Virus record (IMG/VR): IMGVR_UViG_3300047472_000439
Coordinates: 1 to 41,285 of that record
Direction: 5' to 3' (one strand)
Source of the DNA: a virus
Length of the DNA: 41,285 nt
Part shown: positions 31,267 through 39,457 of the stretch, piece by piece
Numbering within the stretch: position 1 is the first letter of the stretch
How the letters are laid out: each line of letters opens with the position of its first letter
Notes under the pieces: generated by a model
Database searches by the model: none
What the model saw: the letters and a program-made list of their open reading frames with translations, nothing else
What the model was told of the DNA's origin: nothing
Translations under genes and position numbers: made by a program

Positions 31267-33807
31267 ATGCCGACTCCCGTGGACGAAGCCAGCTTCGCCG
31301 AGCTGGTGGTGCGCTTCGGCCGCCTGACCGACATCTGGAAGAACTCGCTGGTCAATATCCAGGCGCTGATCGCGCTGTCGGCGGCGGCCGGGGCGGTGAC
31401 GCGGCCGACCTATGCGGACATGGTGGCCGACCTGTCGGGCGCGGACGGGTCGTGGGCGCTGGTCTGGCAAGATCCGGACCGCCTGCGCAACGGGCTCTAC
31501 ATCAAGGACGGCGCGCCTGGAGTTGGGGGCTGGGTCGCGTCGGGACTGCTGACCGAAGGCGAGCCGGGCGCGGAGGCCATGGCCGCCGAATCCGGTTTCG
31601 TCTGGGCTCTGGTCGATCCGCTGACGGATCGGGCGGCTCTCGGCGTGACGCCCAGCGGCGAGGTGGTGGCCCCGAAGTTGCTGCTGCCGGCTGGCGTGGT
31701 GAAGCCCGACAACCTGGGCGAGGCCCTGGCGGCCATGGTCGGCGCGACGATGCCGCCGGAGAGCGGCTACGCCTGGGCCCTGACCGACCCCGCGACCGGC
31801 CGGGCCGCCTTGGCCGTCACCCTCGACGGGCGGGTTGTCGCGCCGGGCCTGGCGCTGGGCGCTGAAACCGTCGGCCTTGGCAACCTCGACGACACCCTTG
31901 CCGCCTTGGTCGGGGCGTCTCTGCCGCCGGAAAGCGGCTACGTCTGGGCCCTGACCGACCCGACGACGGGCCGGGCGGCGCTGGCCATCTCGGTCGACGG
32001 CCAGATCGTCGGCAACATCGGCTTGAGCGGCGGCGGCTTCGAGACGGGTTTTGAGGCGGCCTATGACGGCCTGCTGGATCGGTCTGTTCTGCCCCGCATG
32101 AGCGATCTGGTCGACGTGAGGCCCGACGGCTTCCGCTCGGCCGACGCCACGTTCATCTCGTCGACCCAGCGCAGCGGCTACGGCTGGTCGCCGTTTCCAC
32201 GTCGCCTGACCCCGGCGCTTCGCGGCGTCAATACGACCGGTGTGGCGCTCCAGGCGAGGCGGCGCAATGGGCTGAAGATCGTCGGCCGGCGCAAGATCGG
32301 CGACTTCGATCCAACCGCCTCGGGCGTCCAGGGCACGAACTACCGTGGTCCAATGACGACCACCTCGACCTTCCCCCCGGCCGGAACCTACGCCAACGGC
32401 GACTATGTCCGCTACGTGGCCCAGGGCGGCAGCAGCGCGGCGCGGGTGATCGGCTCGGACACCTACGCGATCGGCGACGTCGCGGTCTACAACGGCGGCT
32501 CTTGGGTGCGGCAGGCCGCCCCGGTCGGCGGCGAGTACGACGGCGACTGGTTCAACGTCACGGCGGCCGGCGTCTTTGACGGGCTGAACCTGGCCATCGG
32601 CGACCGCGTGGTCTTCTACTGCGGATCGTTCACCCGCAAGTGGGTCAAGGGCCGTCCCGACAAGGGCGAGCACTTCCTGGTCGGCGAATGGAGCGCGGCG
32701 ACGGCCTTCCCGGCGTCGCCCCTGGACGGCGACCTGCACCAGGTCACGGCGGCCGGGACGCAGGGCGGCATCACGTTCGGGATCGACGACACGCTGGTGC
32801 GCCATGGCGGGGTCTGGGGCGTGGTTCCGACCACCACCATCACGTCGGTGGTGAGCGGCGCCTATGCCCATCTGACCTGCACGGCGGCGTCGGACGAGTG
32901 GGAATTCCGGCGCTCCGACAAGGCGGCCGGCTTCGTCTACCTGACGCTGAAATCCGAGGTTCAGGCCGAGCCCAAGTTGGGCGCAGTCGACGGCCTGGTC
33001 ATGTACGCCGACTCGATGGGTTTCTTCCTGGAGACCTCGGCCCAGGCGGCCTTCTCGCCGCGCCCGTTCGCCTCGCGGTCGGTGCCCAGCGCCCGGCCGC
33101 GCGAGATCCTGGGCTATCAGCGCAGCGACATCCTGACCGGCGATCCCTATCAAGGCCGGCTGCATCTGTTCTGGCACGGCCAGAACAGCGAGACCGCGCC
33201 GCAGGAAACGCTCGACTGTGTCGAACGCGGCGTTGATCTGACGGGCGTGCGCGATGGACGATTCATCGTCATGACCGTGCTGGGTCGGCGGACCATGGCC
33301 TATAACGGCTCGCGCATGGTGGTCGCCCAGCAGGAAGACCAGTTCACCGGCAACCTCGCCGGCGCGCCGATCGCCAAGCTGCCCGGCTGGTACGCCGAGC
33401 GCTTCCCCGGCCGCTGGTTCGACACGCGAGCGCAGCTCGGGGCGCGCGTGAACTCGACCCTGCCCGACCTGACGTTTCCCGGCATGACCGAGGCCCAGGT
33501 CGCGGCGACCTATGGCGTCATGCCCATGAGCTGGTGGTTCAACTATGGGGCTGTGCCCTGGGTCCCGTCGGCCCTGCACTTCGTCGGCTATCACGGCGCG
33601 GCTGGCCTGCCGAGCGGCGGGTCAAACCTCGACTACTACCTGCGCAGCGGCAACGGCGTGGTCGGCAACATCCTGGTCAAGGAGGCCGGGACCTGGGTCG
33701 AGCGCACGGCCGACGGCGGCCAGTGGACGCACATGATCATCGGCGGCGAGGGCAATGTGACCCTGGCCGCTGCGCTCAAATCCTTCATCGACGAAAAGGG
33801 CTGGTGA
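31267..33807 (+). CDS. Tail fibre with 57-residue repeats and SGNH-like C-terminal module
   Basis: 846 aa. The N-terminus (PVDEASFAELVVRFGRLTDI) would attach to the tail. Residues 108-255 hold three repeats of 57 residues built on ESGYxWALTDPxTGRAAL. After a module repeating short GDYVRYV/GDVAVYNGGSW units, the last 280 residues show SGNH-esterase-like blocks: MYADSMGF (Ser), FWHGQNSE (Asn), and VPSALHFVGYHG (His), though the Asp of the usual DxxH is not in place. It likely binds and perhaps deacylates a surface polysaccharide. The enzyme call is tentative. Confidence 0.72.
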   Translation: MPTPVDEASFAELVVRFGRLTDIWKNSLVNIQALIALSAAAGAVTRPTYADMVADLSGADGSWALVWQDPDRLRNGLYIKDGAPGVGGWVASGLLTEGEPGAEAMAAESGFVWALVDPLTDRAALGVTPSGEVVAPKLLLPAGVVKPDNLGEALAAMVGATMPPESGYAWALTDPATGRAALAVTLDGRVVAPGLALGAETVGLGNLDDTLAALVGASLPPESGYVWALTDPTTGRAALAISVDGQIVGNIGLSGGGFETGFEAAYDGLLDRSVLPRMSDLVDVRPDGFRSADATFISSTQRSGYGWSPFPRRLTPALRGVNTTGVALQARRRNGLKIVGRRKIGDFDPTASGVQGTNYRGPMTTTSTFPPAGTYANGDYVRYVAQGGSSAARVIGSDTYAIGDVAVYNGGSWVRQAAPVGGEYDGDWFNVTAAGVFDGLNLAIGDRVVFYCGSFTRKWVKGRPDKGEHFLVGEWSAATAFPASPLDGDLHQVTAAGTQGGITFGIDDTLVRHGGVWGVVPTTTITSVVSGAYAHLTCTAASDEWEFRRSDKAAGFVYLTLKSEVQAEPKLGAVDGLVMYADSMGFFLETSAQAAFSPRPFASRSVPSARPREILGYQRSDILTGDPYQGRLHLFWHGQNSETAPQETLDCVERGVDLTGVRDGRFIVMTVLGRRTMAYNGSRMVVAQQEDQFTGNLAGAPIAKLPGWYAERFPGRWFDTRAQLGARVNSTLPDLTFPGMTEAQVAATYGVMPMSWWFNYGAVPWVPSALHFVGYHGAAGLPSGGSNLDYYLRSGNGVVGNILVKEAGTWVERTADGGQWTHMIIGGEGNVTLAAALKSFIDEKGW
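31588..32031 (+). repeat. Tandem 171-bp repeats in the tail fibre gene
   Basis: The conserved unit begins at 31588, 31759 and 31930, each exactly 171 bp (57 codons) apart; the third is incomplete. Units two and three are closer to each other than to the first. Confidence 0.8.
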
Positions 33808-33808
33808 C

Positions 33809-34681
33809 GTGGGCATCAAGTATCTGCTGGACGGCGCGAACTTCACCGATCCGGCCATGCCGATCATCCGCGACGACCCGGTCCTGGCCGACGGCACGTT
33901 GCTGTTGGTCGACCTGGGCCACTCGCTGGGCCGGATAGCGGCGGGCCTGCCGGCCGAAGGCTCGGCTATCCCGAACATCGCCTATCGCCAGGCCGCGACC
34001 CTGATCGGCTCCGGCGATCAGGCCAGCCTTTCGCCGACCTGGAGCACGTCTGGCCTGACGAGCGGCGACGCGATCGTCGAACGCAGCGGCAAGCTGGGCC
34101 TGCATGTGATCATGTCCCAGGTCAACGACGAGGAAGGCGACAACGCCCGCGTCGCGTTCCCGGCCGCGATCAAGCAGTACATGCTCGATCACCCGACCCA
34201 CGACTACGCCCTGTCGGTCTGGGAACGCCTGACCCGCCCGGCCGTGGCGGGCGCGACCGCCGACATCGAAGCGGGCATCTACAACAGCTTCATCGGCCCG
34301 GCGACCAGCAACAATCTGATGCTGTTTTCGCGCTTCCAGGGCTATCCCGGCGTCCGCCTGGGCGCGCGGGGGATGTCGGTGCAGGCCGCCGGCAATGTCC
34401 TGCGCAACATGGCCGTCGATGGGTTCACCGGGACGCTGCCGGCGTCGCTGTCGCAGATCGAGGCGGTGTGGACCTGCGGCGGCTACGGGGCCTTCGCCAC
34501 CTACATGACCCACAAGAGCCGCAGCGCGATCTTCTACCGCATGGTGTTCGAGGACCTGACCGCGTCGGGCCGCACCTATGCCGACTTCGACGCGGCCGAC
34601 CTGGCCGCCTTCAACGCCGCCTTCGCGGCCGGCGGCCGGTTCTACGGCGACACTTTCACCGACCCGGCGACGCTGCCCTAG
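33809..34681 (+). CDS. Tail fibre-associated protein of unknown function
   Basis: 290 aa from GTG 33809, one base after the fibre stop. It starts MGIKYLLDGANFTDPAMPII, and continues with mixed strands and helices. Blocks such as LFSRFQGYPGVRLGARGMSV and DGFTGTLPASLSQIEAVWTC look like fibre-tip or adhesin domains of a tail-end protein. A VDLGHSLGR segment looks superficially like an esterase motif but lacks partners. It may be a second fibre or a fibre-binding protein. Confidence 0.6.
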   Translation: MGIKYLLDGANFTDPAMPIIRDDPVLADGTLLLVDLGHSLGRIAAGLPAEGSAIPNIAYRQAATLIGSGDQASLSPTWSTSGLTSGDAIVERSGKLGLHVIMSQVNDEEGDNARVAFPAAIKQYMLDHPTHDYALSVWERLTRPAVAGATADIEAGIYNSFIGPATSNNLMLFSRFQGYPGVRLGARGMSVQAAGNVLRNMAVDGFTGTLPASLSQIEAVWTCGGYGAFATYMTHKSRSAIFYRMVFEDLTASGRTYADFDAADLAAFNAAFAAGGRFYGDTFTDPATLP

Positions 34682-34689
34682 CGGCCTGC

Positions 34690-34699
34690 CGTCTAGACG
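34690..34699. repeat. Palindrome CGTCTAGACG, copy 3
   Basis: In the 73-bp gap between two fibre genes, 9 bp after the stop of the 290-aa gene. Identical to the copies at 10321, 11651 and 38865. Confidence 0.6.
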
Positions 34700-34754
34700 C
34701 CCCGGCGATCAGATCCATTCCGATTAAGGCGAGCCCGGTTCGCCGCGAGGTCCC

Positions 34755-36995
34755 ATGCAACCTGCATCCTACGATATCGCGCTGATGCGCGGCGACGACG
34801 TGCGCGTCGTGTTCCAGTTCAACGATCCGGAGGGCGACCCGCTGTCGCTGGTCGGCAGCACCATCGCCCTGACCGTGGCCTGGTCCGGCGGCAAACTGAC
34901 CCTGACCGACACGGACGGCCTAGCGGTCGACTTCGCCAGCGGGCGGGTCGAGTGGGACGTGACCGCCGCGCAATCCGCCAGCCTGCCGACGGGGCGGGTG
35001 TCGCGCTACGCCCTGGCGCGGATCGACGAGGACAACGGTCATCGCACCTATCTGGTGGGCCAGATCACCGGCACGGGCGGCCCCTCGGCTGGCGACGTCG
35101 GGGTGAACCTGACGGTGACGGATGGCCCGATCACGATCGTCGCGGCGGTCGCGGCGGGCGGTGTGCAGGGCCGTCCGGGGGCGGATGGGGCCGATGGCGC
35201 TCCTGGCCGGGACGGTGTCGACGGGCGCGACGGCGATCCTGGCCCGCCAGGGACCACGGTGGCTGTGGGCGTTTCCTATGATGGTGCGGCGGTCGGGGCT
35301 GCCAACGTCAAGGCGGCCCTCGACGCGCTGCTGGCCCGCTTGCCCACGCTGGGCGACGTGGTTCTGAGCAACCTTCGGTTCGTGCCGGCCGATGCGGAAG
35401 GCACGGTCTTGGCGACGATCACCGGCTGGTCGCAGGGCGCCATCCTGTCGGTCTATCCGAACGATGGCCGATTCAAGATCGTCGGCAATCAGCAAGAGGG
35501 CTTGAAGCTGGCGAAGGGGCCGAGCGCTTCGGCGCTGGGCGACGCGGCGGTCGCGATCCGACAGACGGACCCCTCGGCCACCAACGGTCCGTTCCATGAC
35601 ACGCCGGTCGTCCTGAAGGGCGTCCCGCCCATGCCGCAACTGCCGCTGGCCAACGGCACGAAGGTTGAGGCCCTGGGTCACAGCTTCATCAACTACGGCG
35701 TCGTGCAAGCCTACCTGGCCAGCCAAGCGGCCACGCTGGGCCATCAGGGGCTTACGACCACCAATCGCGGCGTCACGCGCTGGCTGGAGGCCGTCGATGG
35801 GCGGTTCAACCTCGACGTCCTCCCCGACCTGGCGAACCCGTGGTTCCCGCCCTCCAGCTTCAACGCCGCGACGGGCTCCTACCAAGGCAAGTCGGGCGAC
35901 ACCCTGGAGCCGTTCGACGGTATCGCCGGACTGATCGGCTTCACGGTGCGCGCGCCGTACTGCATCGCGCGCGGCCCCGGCATCGTCTACATCGACGGGC
36001 CGATCAACGATGTCAGCCGCTCGCGGTCCTATGCCCAGATCACGGCGGCTTGTGACGGCCTGATCAATCAACTCACCGACGCCGGCATCTGGGTTGTGCT
36101 CCAGACGATGTCCTGGACGTCGACCCTCGGGGCGGCCGGTGATCCCCGCTATACCGTGCTCGATCAGGTCAACGCCTGGATCATCGCCCAGGCTGGTCGT
36201 CGCGGCGTCAAGGTCTGCGACACGACGGCCATCGACGGGCCGCATAGCGGCATCGACGCCAACGCCGCGGCGATGTTCTGGGACGGCTCGCTGCATCCCT
36301 CGTATCAACTCGCGCGGCTGCGCAGCAACGTCCTGTTGCCGATTCTGCAGGCCATGGTCACGGCCGGCGAGCGGCGAAACCTCAACCCCCTCGCGGCCAA
36401 CCTCTTCCCGCTCGCCGGTACGCCGGGAACGACCGGGACCAAGAGCGCGGGCGTCGTCGGCAACGTCGCCACCGGCATGCGCGTCGACACCTCGACCGCC
36501 TCGACCATCGTCGCCTCGAAAGAGGTGGTCGCGGTCGGCGATGAAAAGCAGGTGCTGACCATCACGCCCGTGGCCAACGCCACGGTGCAGCACACCTGCA
36601 CCTATCGGATGATCACCGGCCCGACCCTGGCGTCCCTGGGCATGGTCGCGGGCGATTGGGCGGAAATCGACGTCGTCGTCGAGCTGGACGACTGGGCGGG
36701 CTGGGACATCCCGGTCACTCAGCAGCAGGGCCCGGCCTATATGGACAACGGCCTCTATGCGACTGGGACCAAGCTGTTTCAGGCGAACAACGGCGTGTCG
36801 GGCCGCAACGGCACGTTCATCCTGACCAGCAAGCTCTGGTGGCCACCGGGCCTGGCCGTCGATAACATCCGCTGGCAGTCGGCCATGCTGACCCTGCGAT
36901 GGCTGAGCGCGGCGGCCGGCGTCGGCGTGGTCAAGATCCGCTCGCCGATCCTCCGTAAGATCGCCGACCCGCGCGCCGCGTGGAACCTCCCGTAG
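34755..36995 (+). CDS. Tail protein with collagen-like stretch and SGNH hydrolase domain
   Basis: 746 aa. The first 130 residues are a beta domain (IALMRGDDVRVVFQFNDPEG) like baseplate-upper or fibre attachment domains. Residues about 136-167 are Gly-X-Y triplets (GRPGADGADGAPGRDGVDG), expected to form a collagen-like trimer. A hydrolase domain follows with block I EALGHSFINYG (Ser near 308), block III IDGPINDVSRS, and block V WDGSLHPSYQLARL with Asp and His. The C-terminal 180 residues are a carbohydrate-module-like beta domain. Likely a virion esterase acting on acylated host polysaccharide. Confidence 0.8.
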   Translation: MQPASYDIALMRGDDVRVVFQFNDPEGDPLSLVGSTIALTVAWSGGKLTLTDTDGLAVDFASGRVEWDVTAAQSASLPTGRVSRYALARIDEDNGHRTYLVGQITGTGGPSAGDVGVNLTVTDGPITIVAAVAAGGVQGRPGADGADGAPGRDGVDGRDGDPGPPGTTVAVGVSYDGAAVGAANVKAALDALLARLPTLGDVVLSNLRFVPADAEGTVLATITGWSQGAILSVYPNDGRFKIVGNQQEGLKLAKGPSASALGDAAVAIRQTDPSATNGPFHDTPVVLKGVPPMPQLPLANGTKVEALGHSFINYGVVQAYLASQAATLGHQGLTTTNRGVTRWLEAVDGRFNLDVLPDLANPWFPPSSFNAATGSYQGKSGDTLEPFDGIAGLIGFTVRAPYCIARGPGIVYIDGPINDVSRSRSYAQITAACDGLINQLTDAGIWVVLQTMSWTSTLGAAGDPRYTVLDQVNAWIIAQAGRRGVKVCDTTAIDGPHSGIDANAAAMFWDGSLHPSYQLARLRSNVLLPILQAMVTAGERRNLNPLAANLFPLAGTPGTTGTKSAGVVGNVATGMRVDTSTASTIVASKEVVAVGDEKQVLTITPVANATVQHTCTYRMITGPTLASLGMVAGDWAEIDVVVELDDWAGWDIPVTQQQGPAYMDNGLYATGTKLFQANNGVSGRNGTFILTSKLWWPPGLAVDNIRWQSAMLTLRWLSAAAGVGVVKIRSPILRKIADPRAAWNLP

Positions 36996-37050
36996 CGACG
37001 TCGCGCGGCCCCAACCTAATCCATTTCCCTCAAGCCGCTGGAGTACGCGG

Positions 37051-37335
37051 ATGCCACCTGCTGCCTGGATTTCGCTCGGGGGGCTGTTCCTCGCGATGAG
37101 CGCCTACGGGGCGACATTCGCCTTTTTTCTCGGTCGCCAGTCGGAACGGATCTCGACCCTGGAGCGCGAGGCCAAGCGCGACGTCGGTCTTACCGAGAGC
37201 GTCGCGCGTCTCGATGAACGCCTCAAGCATACGACCGAACAACTGGAGCGCTTCGACCGTGGCCTTCAGGGCGTGAATCGCCAGCTCGCCAACCTCGCCA
37301 CCGGCAAGGGCGGCCTCTTTCAGTCAGTGGAGTGA
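37051..37335 (+). CDS. Membrane-anchored coiled-coil protein of the lysis cassette
   Basis: 94 aa. An N-terminal transmembrane helix (WISLGGLFLAMSAYGATFAF) is followed by a long charged coiled coil (RISTLEREAKRDVGLTESVA and on to residue 80). It precedes the holin-like gene. Proteins of this shape are often annotated as phage membrane or holin-associated proteins. Not a spanin, since a convincing Rz/Rz1 pair follows. Confidence 0.7.
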   Translation: MPPAAWISLGGLFLAMSAYGATFAFFLGRQSERISTLEREAKRDVGLTESVARLDERLKHTTEQLERFDRGLQGVNRQLANLATGKGGLFQSVE

Positions 37336-37337
37336 CC

Positions 37338-37619
37338 ATGAGCAAGTGCAAAGGGCCCGGCTGGCCCGACCAACGGGGCTGGATGGCGATGGGTCTGTTC
37401 GGCCTGACCGCATGGGTGCTGTGGTTGGCTCGCCCGCTGAACGGCGCTGAGCCGTCCGAATTCTTCAAGATCCTGGCCCAGGCCGTGGTGATCACCGGCT
37501 TCATCAACGGGGTGCTGGGCTTCCTCTACACCTCCAGCAAGGCCACGGCCGAAGCCCGTGAGCAGGCGGGCAAGGCGCTGGACATCGCTCACGCGGCGAC
37601 TCGCGAGCCGACGACCTAA
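37338..37619 (+). CDS. Holin-like two-helix membrane protein
   Basis: 93 aa from ATG 37338 (GTGGAG upstream; GTG at 37332 is an alternative). Two hydrophobic helices are seen, about residues 15-34 (GWMAMGLFGLTAWVLWLARP) and 43-66 (FFKILAQAVVITGFINGVLG), followed by a charged tail. Size, topology and position before the endolysin fit a holin that opens the inner membrane. The family is not recognised. Confidence 0.7.
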   Translation: MSKCKGPGWPDQRGWMAMGLFGLTAWVLWLARPLNGAEPSEFFKILAQAVVITGFINGVLGFLYTSSKATAEAREQAGKALDIAHAATREPTT

Positions 37620-37644
37620 CCACCTTCAAACAAGGAATCTGACC

Positions 37645-38202
37645 ATGGCCAACACGACCGCCTCGGCGCGGGTCGTGCCCGCCCTCACGCTCGTTATGCT
37701 GGAGCGCTTTGAGGGTCTGCACGACGGCGACAAGAAGACCCCGAACCTGCTGGAGCCGCAGGCCGACCCGATCGGCATCTATACGGTCGGCTACGGCTAC
37801 GCCCTCTTCGAGAACGGCAAGCCCGTGAAAGACAAGGAGCGAGCCTATCGGATCTGGCGGGCCCAATGGCCGCACGGCATGACCCTGGCGGACGCCAAGG
37901 CGCTGCTGCGGGCCACCGCGCAAGACGTCTGCGATCGCGTCGTGCGCCTGTTCCCCGGCAAGGCGCTGGGCGACGCCGAATTGGCCGCCCTGGTCAGCCT
38001 GGCCTACAACATCGGCGTCGGCGAGGTGGGTGGCGCGGCGGACTTCGCCGACAGCACTGTGCGCCGACGTCTGCTGCTTGGAGACCGCCAGGGCGCGGCC
38101 GACGCCTTCCGCATGTGGGTGAAGGCCGGCGGCAAGACTCTGCCCGGCCTGGTGACGCGGCGTGAAGATGAGCGCCGGGTGTTCCTGGGCGGTGCGCTGT
38201 GA
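37645..38202 (+). CDS. Endolysin, GH24 lysozyme
   Basis: 185 aa from ATG 37645, preceded by AAGGAAT. The T4-lysozyme type triad is visible: Glu23 in LERFEGLHDG, Asp41 in PQADPIG and Thr47 in IYTVGYGYALF. Later blocks AALVSLAYNIGVGEV and GLVTRREDERRVFLGG are standard for GH24. There is no N-terminal signal-arrest-release segment, so release should depend on the holin. It cleaves peptidoglycan glycan strands at lysis and overlaps the Rz gene as GTGA. Confidence 0.92.
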   Translation: MANTTASARVVPALTLVMLERFEGLHDGDKKTPNLLEPQADPIGIYTVGYGYALFENGKPVKDKERAYRIWRAQWPHGMTLADAKALLRATAQDVCDRVVRLFPGKALGDAELAALVSLAYNIGVGEVGGAADFADSTVRRRLLLGDRQGAADAFRMWVKAGGKTLPGLVTRREDERRVFLGGAL

Positions 38203-38798
38203 TCGCCGCCGCCCTCGCGGCCGGTTGGGCGACCATGGTCGACTTCAGCAAGTCGAAGGTCGGCCGCCGCGCGCTGGCCGGCGCGGCGGGCCTGGCCCTG
38301 CTGTCTGGCGCCGTCTTTTACGCTCGCGCTCACTGGATCGACCTGGGTGTCTCGCGCGAGCGGGCGGCCGAGGCGGCGCGACTGAAGGCGGCTAAGCCCG
38401 CCATCGACCGCGTCGAGAAGGGCGGGGCCGAGATCACCGCCGCAACCGAGCAACATACCCAGGCCGAGGCCGAACGCATCCGCGTCGTCTACCGCGACCT
38501 GATCAAGGAGGTTCCCGCCTATGTCACGCCTGAAGCTGATCGCCGCTGCGATCTGCCTGTTGGCTTTGTCCGCCTGCACGACCAAGCCGTTGCTGGCCTG
38601 CCCGAAGTTCCCGCGCCTGCCGGCGACGTTCGGGACGCCCCTTCCGGAATTGCGCTCTCTGCCGCCTCCGGCGTCATCGTCGGCAACTACGGCGTCGCCC
38701 ACCAATGGCGTGAGCGCGCGGTAGCCTGCGAGACCTGGGCGGCTTCGCAGGCCGATCTCTGGAACAAGAACATCAGGACGGCCACCCCGCCGCCTTGA
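38199..38798 (+). CDS. Rz-like inner-membrane spanin
   Basis: 199 aa from GTG 38199 (GTGA overlap); an ATG at 38235 is an alternative. A transmembrane helix near residues 28-44 (ALAGAAGLALLSGAVFYA) is followed by a periplasmic helical region (VSRERAAEAARLKAAKPAID). The gene contains a complete Rz1-type lipoprotein gene in another frame, the classical spanin arrangement. It would span the periplasm with Rz1 and fuse the membranes at lysis. Sequence is not strongly conserved in this family, so the call rests on topology and context. Confidence 0.8.
   Translation: MIAAALAAGWATMVDFSKSKVGRRALAGAAGLALLSGAVFYARAHWIDLGVSRERAAEAARLKAAKPAIDRVEKGGAEITAATEQHTQAEAERIRVVYRDLIKEVPAYVTPEADRRCDLPVGFVRLHDQAVAGLPEVPAPAGDVRDAPSGIALSAASGVIVGNYGVAHQWRERAVACETWAASQADLWNKNIRTATPPP
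38521..38724 (+). CDS. Rz1-like outer-membrane spanin lipoprotein, nested in Rz
   Basis: 67 aa in the +1 frame relative to Rz, entirely inside it. A strong ribosome site AAGGAGG (38505-38511) lies nine bases before the ATG. The signal peptide MSRLKLIAAAICLLALSAC has lipobox LSAC with Cys19. The mature part is proline-rich (KFPRLPATFGTPLPELRSLP, then PPASSSA), as in Rz1. The nested frame, lipobox and ribosome site together make this a real gene rather than a shadow. Confidence 0.85.
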   Translation: MSRLKLIAAAICLLALSACTTKPLLACPKFPRLPATFGTPLPELRSLPPPASSSATTASPTNGVSAR

Positions 38799-38828
38799 CC
38801 GGCCGCTGGACGCCAGCGCCGCACAACC

Positions 38829-38863
38829 AAGCCCGCCGCTCCGAAAGGGGTGGCGGGCTTTTG
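38829..38863 (+). terminator. Intrinsic terminator after the lysis genes
   Basis: AAGCCCGCC (38829-38837) pairs with GGCGGGCTT (38852-38860). The inner CTCC and GGGG extend the stem around a GAAA loop, and TT follows. It separates the late rightward operon from the leftward SRAP gene and, by its symmetric ends (AA and TT), may work in both directions. Confidence 0.8.
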
Positions 38864-38864
38864 G

Positions 38865-38874
38865 CGTCTAGACG
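38865..38874. repeat. Palindrome CGTCTAGACG, copy 4
   Basis: Directly after the late terminator and one base before the end of the SRAP gene, whose stop lies at 38876-38878. Identical to copies 1-3. Confidence 0.6.
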
Positions 38875-38875
38875 G

Positions 38876-39457
38876 CTAGCTGAAAAGGTCTGGCGGCGGA
38901 AAGTCGCGCACCACCGAAAGCGTCCCGGCCAGAGCGGGCGCGAGCATTTCCGTCTGAGGACGCGTCAGGTCCAACCAGTCCCGCCCGGCCTCGGCCGACA
39001 GCAGAACGATTTGCCGATCATGATAGGGCTTGATGTCCGCGCCGGGCTCCGTGGTCAGCATGGTCCAGCAGTCGTTCTTGACGATGCCGGCGACCCAGAA
39101 CAGCGGGTTGTCGACCATGGTGAACTTCCACCGCGTCTTGCGCTTCTGACCCGGCTGCGGGGCGGTGAATTCATAGAAGGCGTCGGCCGGAATCAGGACG
39201 CGATCGCTCTTGCTGAAGTCGCGGTCATCGGAGCGGAAGTTGAACACCGGCCCCTTGGGACCTGGCCAAGCCCACTTGGTCATGGAGACGACGGCCTGAT
39301 CGCCGACATGGCGCACGATCGGCGCGGTCTCCGTCATCTTGATCTCGGGGCGCGGCTCGAAGTTCGAGCCCTGGCCGTCCCAGACGACCGGCAGCTTCAG
39401 CACCTTGTTCCAGGTGGCGAAGAGATCGCCGGTCTTCAGGCTGTAGAGGTTGCACAT
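38876..39457 (-). CDS. SRAP-domain protein (YedK/HMCES-like)
   Basis: 193 aa from ATG 39457. This start is set by the family because the catalytic Cys must be residue 2 (MCNLYSLKTG). SRAP proteins form a thiazolidine crosslink with abasic sites in single-stranded DNA and protect it. The other active-site residues are present: Asn73 in FNFRSDD, Glu96 in PADAFYEF and His146 in PYHDRQIVLL. Length is near the usual 190-230 aa. It is coupled (TGATG) to a small upstream gene on the leftward strand, opposite to the late operon, so it may be expressed independently. Confidence 0.92.
   Translation of the reverse strand: MCNLYSLKTGDLFATWNKVLKLPVVWDGQGSNFEPRPEIKMTETAPIVRHVGDQAVVSMTKWAWPGPKGPVFNFRSDDRDFSKSDRVLIPADAFYEFTAPQPGQKRKTRWKFTMVDNPLFWVAGIVKNDCWTMLTTEPGADIKPYHDRQIVLLSAEAGRDWLDLTRPQTEMLAPALAGTLSVVRDFPPPDLFS

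Noticed and set aside
31123-33594. An 823-residue open frame on the minus strand
   Set aside because: It is opposite the tail fibre gene, with low-complexity composition and no ribosome site. The fibre gene has repeats in its own frame.
33809-34681. GHSL motif as a third SGNH hydrolase
   Set aside because: Only a serine motif-like string is present; no matching Asn or Asp/His blocks were seen in the rest of the protein.
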